Below are positions 19,543 to 24,876 of a stretch of DNA of 24,876 nucleotides, piece after piece. Numbering within the stretch: the first letter of the stretch is position 1; each line of letters starts with the position of its first letter. The notes under the pieces were generated by a model. The model searched no databases, was not told the origin of the DNA, and saw only the letters and a list, made by a program, of their open reading frames with translations. The stretch lies in NCBI RefSeq assembly GCF_000003605.2, contig NW_003156746.1, positions 200,804 to 225,679 of the forward strand. The letters are read 5' to 3'. A program made the position numbers and the translations under genes. This DNA comes from Saccoglossus kowalevskii. Taxonomy: Eukaryota > Hemichordata > Enteropneusta > Harrimaniidae.

Positions 19543-20900
19543 AGTTTGGTGGCAGGCAAAATGAAGTCTTCTGAATACAGTACCATTGTTTGGGGTCATG
19601 CGCTATTTTGTGACATATTTGCTGAACACAATTAGTCAGTCTCCATATTTCTGTCATTTTTATCAGAATTATAATTTTCAGCAAGTCTGTTCTAATTCAT
19701 CTTCATTGTGTAACAGTTGCTTGAGAAGGCAATGCATCATTTATTTTTAACATGTTGAGTTATGAAATGCTACTTAAATTTCTCAATTGCCTAGTGATAC
19801 ATATAATGTATATATCATGTGATTGTGTTTAGCTGTGTGCCAACCTGCACCAACATTCTTATATCACGAGTTCCTGTGGCCCATATATCATATGTCCTTT
19901 ATTCCATGATTTTGACAATGTATTTCAAATTACTATTTTAAATTGTCATGATCATCTTCTGACCAGTAGAATATAAATGCTATTGGAAATTTGCTACACT
20001 GCTACACATTGCCAATATCCAAGAATATTGAGAATTTTGTGGCATTTTATGTTTTCTTGTATGAAGACTTTAAAGACATTGACATGAATAAATCTGTTTC
20101 TCATATCATTGGATTTGTTTGTTTGACATTAACTTGAAGAAATGGTGGACATAACAGAAATTTTAATAACAATGAGAGGCATTTTCATTCAACGTGAAAA
20201 TGAACCAGACATAAATAAAATGTTGAATTTGCTTAATTATTTGGTCTAATTTTTTTGTCTGGTCTCGGGGCTGGACAACTAAAGTTTGTGTATGGTATTT
20301 GTAGTGGGTGCATAAGGATTTAAAACAATTTCTTGCGAAAATCAAACAATCTGCAGAACTGAAGTTTCCACACAAATTAGTTCACCACAGTACTAACATT
20401 TTAATTGTCCATCACTGGGCACTCCTGAATGATTTTACAAGTTTAATAATCTCAATATTTGAAAGTTTGTTTATTGGGGTGGAAGCATGCATACTTCTAC
20501 ATTACTTCAATATGCTAAATATATGGTTATTGTACTTGCTCTATTGGAGTATAAGATTAAATACACACAGAGGCTTGTTAAATTCCAGCTAATCAATTCA
20601 ATTTGTAGTACATGGTAGTACATGAAAGAAACGCAGTATTCATTATTATTAATTGTTTTCAACGTGTTAGTTGTGATTATTTGATATTTACTGCTAGTAT
20701 TTATGTATTTAACATGTTACTTTTTTACCCAGTTTCCAGTTAATGACTTTATTAAACAATAAGGTCTCTCAGCAGTTAATGTATTTATAAATAAAACAAG
20801 TGATAATACAATTGTTTTATAAGAATTCTAGTTGTTTTGACAGTTTGAAGTTCAATTCATTTCATGCATTCTCTGATGCTGTATTTGTGTATTATCATAT
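19543..20900. other. gene-free A+T-rich stretch
   Basis: Only chance open frames under 95 codons on both strands (for example around 20163-20592), without motifs. No repeat recognised. Confidence 0.45.
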
Positions 20901-20945
20901 TGAATGAATGAATTAAGTTTATTTCACTATAAAACATATATACAG
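20901..20945 (-). repeat. possible 3' tail of a LINE-type element
   Basis: On the minus strand the sequence reads TTTTATAGTGAAATAAACTT followed by AATTCATTCATTCAATA. An AATAAA just before a short (ATTC)n tail is typical of non-LTR retrotransposon 3' ends. No coding portion is recognised upstream of it on that strand. Confidence 0.25.
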
Positions 20946-21033
20946 ATAATAATATACAAATGAATTTGATATATAAACAAATTAGTAAATAAAATTGAGT
21001 AAATAAGTATATAATTTGAATTTTAAATATATG

Positions 21034-21211
21034 TATTTTTAGAATATATATATATATTCTTTAAAAACAATTCACCAAGATAACGATGCTTAATGCTAAA
21101 CAATGTGCAGCATTTAAGTTGGCGAAATATGGCCACAACTTTTTACTATTGAGTCAATCTGGATGTTATCATATTATAATCCAAGTACATTAATTTTTTT
21201 CGAAAAAAATT
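21034..21211. repeat. two perfect 20-bp A/T palindromes
   Basis: AGAATATATATATATATTCT (21041-21060) and AATTTTTTTCGAAAAAAATT (21192-21211) are each their own reverse complement. The first can be extended by five further T:A pairs after a two-base mismatch. Both could form cruciforms, but A/T-rich DNA makes such palindromes less surprising. Confidence 0.5.
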
Positions 21212-21229
21212 TCACCTAGTACGTTAAAG

Positions 21230-21740
21230 TTGATTCTCCCTCGGAAAATCCACCTGGGGGGTAACGCTGGTATGTGGCGTAATAGTCTCCGCTGGAGAGA
21301 GCCGAGTTACAATGCATGGTTCAGCGCCAAAGAGAACCCTAGACATACAATAAAGTTTTCAAGCCGTCTGATTGTCTATTTGCTTTGATGTTAATTACCA
21401 TATGTTGCCTTGCGCCAACCACGAAGGCTACACTAAAGAAAGTTGATCGATGCAGCCGACCAGCGCAAGAAATTTTATTGACGCCCGTCGGCACGCAAAT
21501 CAAGAAAAGTATTGTCTTTGCAACTGCTCACCATTGTACTGATTGGCTGGAAACGTTCTCAGCAAGGCCGACTCGGGTAGTGATTGGTTTGCTATTTGAT
21601 TAGATCTTGCGTCCTGGCAAACGGAAACATTTGGCGGCGAGTCAAAGGCTGTCGACAATCGTGCCATGGTTACAGTGGGCGGAGCTTGCTACAGACTCTC
21701 GCCACAGATGCGGGCTTGTTTATTCCGTTTATTGGAGTGT
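21230..21740. promoter_or_regulatory. G+C-richer stretch with CCAAT and GC boxes
   Basis: This roughly 500-base stretch has two inverted CCAAT boxes (CTGATTGGCTGG near 21541, GTGATTGGTTTG near 21581), an E2F-like TTTGGCGG near 21630 and GGGCGG near 21680. The words resemble a proximal promoter of a housekeeping or cell-cycle gene. No start codon with a donor is evident. The short open frames across it carry no domain. Confidence 0.25.
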
Positions 21741-21779
21741 CTTCCCTGATAGCAGAGTTTGCAATAAACTGTGAATAGA

Positions 21780-22289
21780 ACTTATTTATGTATACAAGTT
21801 ATTAGCTGGTAAATGGCCAATTTATGACAATTTAAGTGGCAACTGTTTTTTGATTTCAACAAAATATTTTCTGTGTTATCATATGTGGTCCACGAAACGC
21901 AATAACAGATATATGCCATTTAAATAATAACATGACTTGTTATCTGGCCAAGGGAGGGTGGTCATGATCAACAGCCCAATTTCGGAGAGCATTGACGTTG
22001 CACACATAAAACCCTCACAGTCTAGAACGTGCCAAAGTGACCCTGAATGCAAATACTATGCAATACCTACTTTGTAGGTTTGTGTGCTGGCCACTGAGAT
22101 ACAGTTAGCCTCTCTGGAAGACGCTATCTATGGCGAATTCAGATATGTAATGAAATAAATGACAATATAATAAAGTAGTAAAAAATAGAACTTTAATACT
22201 ATAAATAAATAAACAATAAAATCTGTAATTGCTTTGTATGGGGTGAATGTTGAACAAATTAAGTAAGGTTGTACAGATTGTATTCTTAC
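21780..22289. other. gene-free stretch
   Basis: A+T-rich with no supportable coding frame. The minus-strand frame at 22105-22317 overlaps the first exon-like cassette in another reading frame and has no motif. Confidence 0.4.
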
Positions 22290-22332
22290 CATCGGATTGA
22301 AACAGATTTCTTTTCACTGATATCCATTAGAT
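22290..22332 (-). other. exon-like cassette B (43 nt)
   Basis: On the minus strand, TTATTTCCAG|ATC forms a good acceptor and CGATG|GTAAGAATAC a good donor. The 43 bases are open in the frame entered in phase 1 (LMDISEKKSVSIR). The sequence around its donor resembles that of the cassette at 22710-22771. Whether it is coding, UTR or long non-coding RNA is unknown. Confidence 0.3.
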
Positions 22333-22709
22333 CTGGAAATAATTCAAGTATTCAAAATTACACAAAATATCACATGACATTTGAAATAACAGTAATGATT
22401 CAGCTATTCAAGCACAAAACTAAAAAAATAATACATAAGTTTTAAGTATGTTTAAATAAATGTTTCATAATGTTTATTATGTATAATAAAATAGAAAATA
22501 CAATGGCAAGTAGTGGGTATTTTTTTTATGAAACTTAGGAACTCATGATCTACCCCGGTAATTATTACACTGAGTTTTTAATTTATATCTTGTCTTATTG
22601 TTTTCAAGAAATATATGGAGAAATTTTATGTACATGTAGCAGAGAAATCTAATTTTTGTCTGTAAATTAGATGAAATTGAAATAGTGCTCGTAGAGATTG
22701 TTTTCTTAC
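22333..22709. other. intron-like spacer between two exon-like cassettes
   Basis: 377 A+T-rich bases running from a GTAAG donor to a TTTCCAG acceptor on the minus strand, with nothing else recognised. Confidence 0.25.
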
Positions 22710-22771
22710 CAGTTTATGGAGTTTTCTTCTAACTGGGAGTTGTCCTTGGAGTGTATCATTGTTTATTTGAT
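22710..22771 (-). other. exon-like cassette A (62 nt)
   Basis: On the minus strand, TATTATTTTCAG|ATC is a strong acceptor and AAACTG|GTAAGAAAAC a strong donor. The interior is open only in the frame entered in phase 1 (QINNDTLQGQLPVRRKLHKL). Both cassettes begin ATC, are open only in this frame, and have near-identical donor flanks, suggesting a local duplication. Outgoing phases differ (0 here, 2 in cassette B), which argues against simple mutually exclusive coding exons. Confidence 0.3.
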
Positions 22772-23814
22772 CTGAAAATAATATTCAGAAAATAAATAAA
22801 ACATAACTAACATTTTAGTAAATTATGGTAAATTCTATTTTTTCATAAAAATGTTGCCCACTGACACTAAAATTTAGTTGAATAGAAGCTTGACCTCTTC
22901 TACAACATGCCAAAGTAAGTGACAATAACAGAATATCATAGCCAAACTGTCAATTGCTGATTTATTTTGACATTTGTTGCATTGATTTGATTTGTGTTGG
23001 TAGCTCATATTATCGATTGCTAACGCAACACATCTGTAATAATACCACAATTGCTCTATTCTCACTATAGTTTCGTTAGTTTGTTGCATTCAAAAGAAGA
23101 AAGCAAATAAACATGACAATGCACTAGACTAGAATTATTGGGAAAAATACAAGTAAAGTACGATTACATCCATGACTGACCTCCATCATTGACTGTGGAA
23201 GACTAGACAACAAAGTTTATCGGTAAAACACACCAGAGAAACCAGTAACACATTTTCATAATCAGTTATTTGTCTTGCAGATTAAGTCAGGAGAACAGTT
23301 TAATTGTTTAGCATGCACAATTAACCTTAATTTTGAATAGGAAAATACAGATACGACATATTTGAATTGTATATAACTGTAACCAATTAACAATATTAAC
23401 AACTACATATGTAATATATTTTTGGCAATATATCCCATTTTAATTAGCTAAAGTGTTTCACTGTATACAGTGTTCATTTAAAAAAATATAACTGTATATT
23501 ATGTTAATTAGTATGCAAATTATCCACAACGCACAATTTTCTGGAAAATGCACTGTCACAATTCTATTTATAAAGTTATGTTTATCCAAGGAATTAGTGC
23601 TGCCTGAACAACCTGATGAACTGAGGAAGTCTGCTATTTTTAGAATTGTTTTACGGAAATGGCCGAACTTATCCGAGAACGTCCGATCATATGTACTTAA
23701 ATATTCACGTTCAGCAACCGCCCGATAAATCCGTGAAGTTTAATCTATTGAGCACATAGTCAGCAGAAGTGACGATAGCAATAGCATCGAAGTGAGTCAA
23801 GTCTCATTTTTTAG
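22772..23814. other. gene-free stretch
   Basis: CACTGTATACAGTG at 23459-23472 is a perfect 14-bp palindrome. A plus-strand frame at about 23580-23728 has a plausible composition (ELVLPEQPDELRKSAIFR) but no motif or splice support. Nothing else is recognised. Confidence 0.4.
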
Positions 23815-24010
23815 GTCTATGCATGGACTAAGGTCAGATTTCGTTGAAGAAAGTTTTTTGCTTAACGAATATGAAGATGCTTTCAAATTGTTTATTATAG
23901 GCATTGATTCAAGATTAAACAATCAAAGTCAACAAAATTCACTGATTGAAATCGTTGAACGAAAGTGCTGTCGTAATTGCCTGTCCGTGATCCCTGTGAC
24001 AAGTGTGTGA
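23815..24010 (+). CDS. candidate terminal coding exon, unknown protein
   Basis: TCTCATTTTTTAG is a strong acceptor-like site directly before this segment. Entered in phase 2, the frame runs about 64 codons to TGA and includes SDFVEESFLLNEYEDAFKLF and a cysteine-bearing end, ERKCCRNCLSVIPVTSV. No domain is recognised, no upstream exon is identified and no AATAAA follows closely. It may be a genuine last exon or a chance frame. Confidence 0.22.
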
Positions 24011-24153
24011 GGATGTTCCTTCATGTCTATTTTTAGTAACACGACATTTTCAAGTTCTGGGGAACACTAAAAACAGTTCGTAAATCAAAGAAATAACAGC
24101 ATATATTGCGATAGTATAAGATGAAAGTATACCGCCAATATTATTACGCTTAC

Positions 24154-24209
24154 CTGAAACTGTATCGTGTTGAGTTGGGGCACGGTGGTTGGGGGTGTTG
24201 CGAAATCAT
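24154..24209 (-). CDS. candidate short first exon, minus strand
   Basis: An ATG at 24209 opens 18 codons (MISQHPQPPCPNSTRYSF) plus two bases, ending at TTTCAG|GTAAGCG, a strong donor with its GT at 24153-24152. It diverges from the structured element and the ZAD-like reading frame that lie on the plus strand just to the right, so the interval could be a divergent promoter. The same donor flank (ACCTGAAAC) is repeated in inverted form at about 24217-24226, which may mean the site is part of a small inverted repeat instead. Confidence 0.18.
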
Positions 24210-24224
24210 CTCCAACTGTTTCAG

Positions 24225-24368
24225 GTAGACTGTCGACAGTCCCTCTGGCCTTACGTGTGTGTGTTTTTTTTATTATTAATATTAATCAAACGCCGTAGGC
24301 GTTTGCGAAATGCCGAAGGCATTTCAGGCGAGGGCCGTAAGGCCCGAGAGACTGTTATAGCCTGCAGG
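24225..24368 (+). repeat. structured element, copy A (stem with two hairpins)
   Basis: The palindrome GACTGTCGACAGTC (24228-24241) overlaps the left arm ACAGTCCCTCTGGCCTTACG (24236-24255). That arm is complementary at 18 of 20 positions, without gaps, to the right arm CGTAAGGCCCGAGAGACTGT (24336-24355). The 80-base loop holds two perfect 8-bp hairpins with three-base loops: CAAACGCC-GTA-GGCGTTTG (24287-24305) and GAAATGCC-GAA-GGCATTTC (24307-24325). A third, GGGCC-GTAA-GGCCC (24332-24345), would compete with the long stem. CTGCAGG follows eight bases after GAGAGACT. It could act as a folded RNA in a 5' UTR, a cruciform, or a non-autonomous mobile element. No protein is encoded. Confidence 0.7.
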
Positions 24369-24597
24369 ACTGGCCTTGCTATTAATTATGCATGCATCTC
24401 GATGACGTAGTAATAATTTGCATATGGGCGGAGTTAAACTGTTATGCAAAGGTCAAATCGCGGTTTTTTTTTATGTCACGCATGACTTTGATCGTCTCGC
24501 CGAGTATAGATCGTTTTCTGCCAAGTATTATCCAGAACTACAAGTTGCGAACGCGAGTTATCTAATTTTAAACAAAGGAAGAGTGCGTTGGTGTCTC

Positions 24598-24876
24598 ATG
24601 ATGTACGACAACATTTCGCCCAGTAAAACTCCGACGAAAGTAGTGAGTAAATTGTGCATTCCCCCCCCCCCCGATCCAAGGAGCTAATTTGTATTCTATG
24701 CGGAAGAGAATTCTCTGGTAAAAAAGGATGCAGAATGTCGGCGAAAGTTATTTAAAGGCTCGTCGAAAACCGTCGTATGTAACAACATTGAGGTGGTGAT
24801 AGGAGAGGAAATTGACCGACATCTGAACACTGATGTTTCTTGCCGATCTTGTGCTGATAAGGTGCAGACTGTCGTC
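24598..24876 (+). pseudogene. 5' part of a cysteine-rich (ZAD-like) protein gene, frame broken at two homopolymers, cut by window end
   Basis: The frame begins at tandem ATGs (24598, 24601; MMYDNISPSKTPTKVVSK), though the open frame extends upstream to 24418. It then reaches a C12 run (24661-24672), after which the original frame stops at 24685-24687. In the next frame a CxxC appears (ELICILCGREFSGK, cysteines at 24690-24701). After an A6 run (24720-24725) sequence resembling the family resumes in the first frame (ECRRKLFKGSSKTVVCNNIE) and ends in a second CxxC (CRSC, 24841-24852). Two opposite one-base changes would give CxxC-x46-CxxC, the spacing of a ZAD-type treble-clef zinc domain, with CADKVQTVV after it like the ZAD end. 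Such domains mediate dimerisation in zinc-finger proteins. Homopolymer sequencing error or a real pseudogene both fit. Confidence 0.5.

Noticed and set aside
20163-20592. Overlapping opposite-strand frames of 70 and 94 codons
   Set aside because: Mutual antisense frames in A+T-rich DNA, hydrophobic by composition, no motif or splice support.
1-24876. tRNA genes (B-box-like GTTCGAAT at 18473 and 19441)
   Set aside because: No matching A box, acceptor stem or cloverleaf around either site.

Overview
The window looks like ordinary nuclear DNA of an A+T-rich metazoan, probably a marine invertebrate; cnidarian, lancelet and similar lineages cannot be told apart from sequence alone. The reasons are about two-thirds A+T by eye, one gene separated by long non-coding stretches, a rhodopsin-class GPCR, splice-site-like signals, a fossil mariner transposon, miniature inverted-repeat elements, a long AT microsatellite and homopolymer runs. 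I see no bacterial operon, CRISPR array, rRNA or tRNA gene.

Layout. 1-3060: non-coding, with a 253-bp miniature inverted-repeat element (755-1007) and an (AT)n array (1264-1330). 3061-3710: a CpG-dense, TATA-bearing stretch and a short exon-like ATG segment ending in a strong splice donor. 3711-7789: gene desert. 7790-8887 (minus): the only confident gene, an orphan class A GPCR, with a doubtful N-terminus and possible upstream exons at 9075-9137 and beyond. 11549-12058: a fold-back element. 12.6-13.3 kb: CCAAT/CRE-like and CArG motifs. 13582-13934: probable LINE 3' remnant. 14885-16190: inverted repeats and a degenerate periodic repeat. 16191-16978 (minus): broken mariner transposase. 17385-18053: exon-like segments and a promoter-like stretch. 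18395-18507 (minus) and 24225-24368 (plus): two diverged copies of an unrecognised structured element. 18780-22000: GC-rich and palindromic repeats. 22290-22771 (minus): two related exon-like cassettes. 23815-24210: two more exon-like segments. 24598-24876 (plus): start of a cysteine-rich, ZAD-like gene, running off the window and broken at two homopolymers.

The most interesting unexplained signal is the structured element. Its two copies are about 6 kb apart in opposite orientation. They share an 18-nt block containing a 14-bp palindrome, a three-base-loop hairpin, a second hairpin with one compensatory base-pair change, and an identical spacing to CTGCAGG. The 24.2-kb copy also has 20-nt arms (18/20 complementary) around an 80-nt loop with two perfect 8-bp hairpins, and it lies about 230 bp upstream of the ZAD-like reading frame.

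Genes and regulation. The window gives no evidence that the GPCR and the cysteine-rich gene work together. Most other calls are splice-signal or repeat inferences that need transcript or whole-genome comparison.
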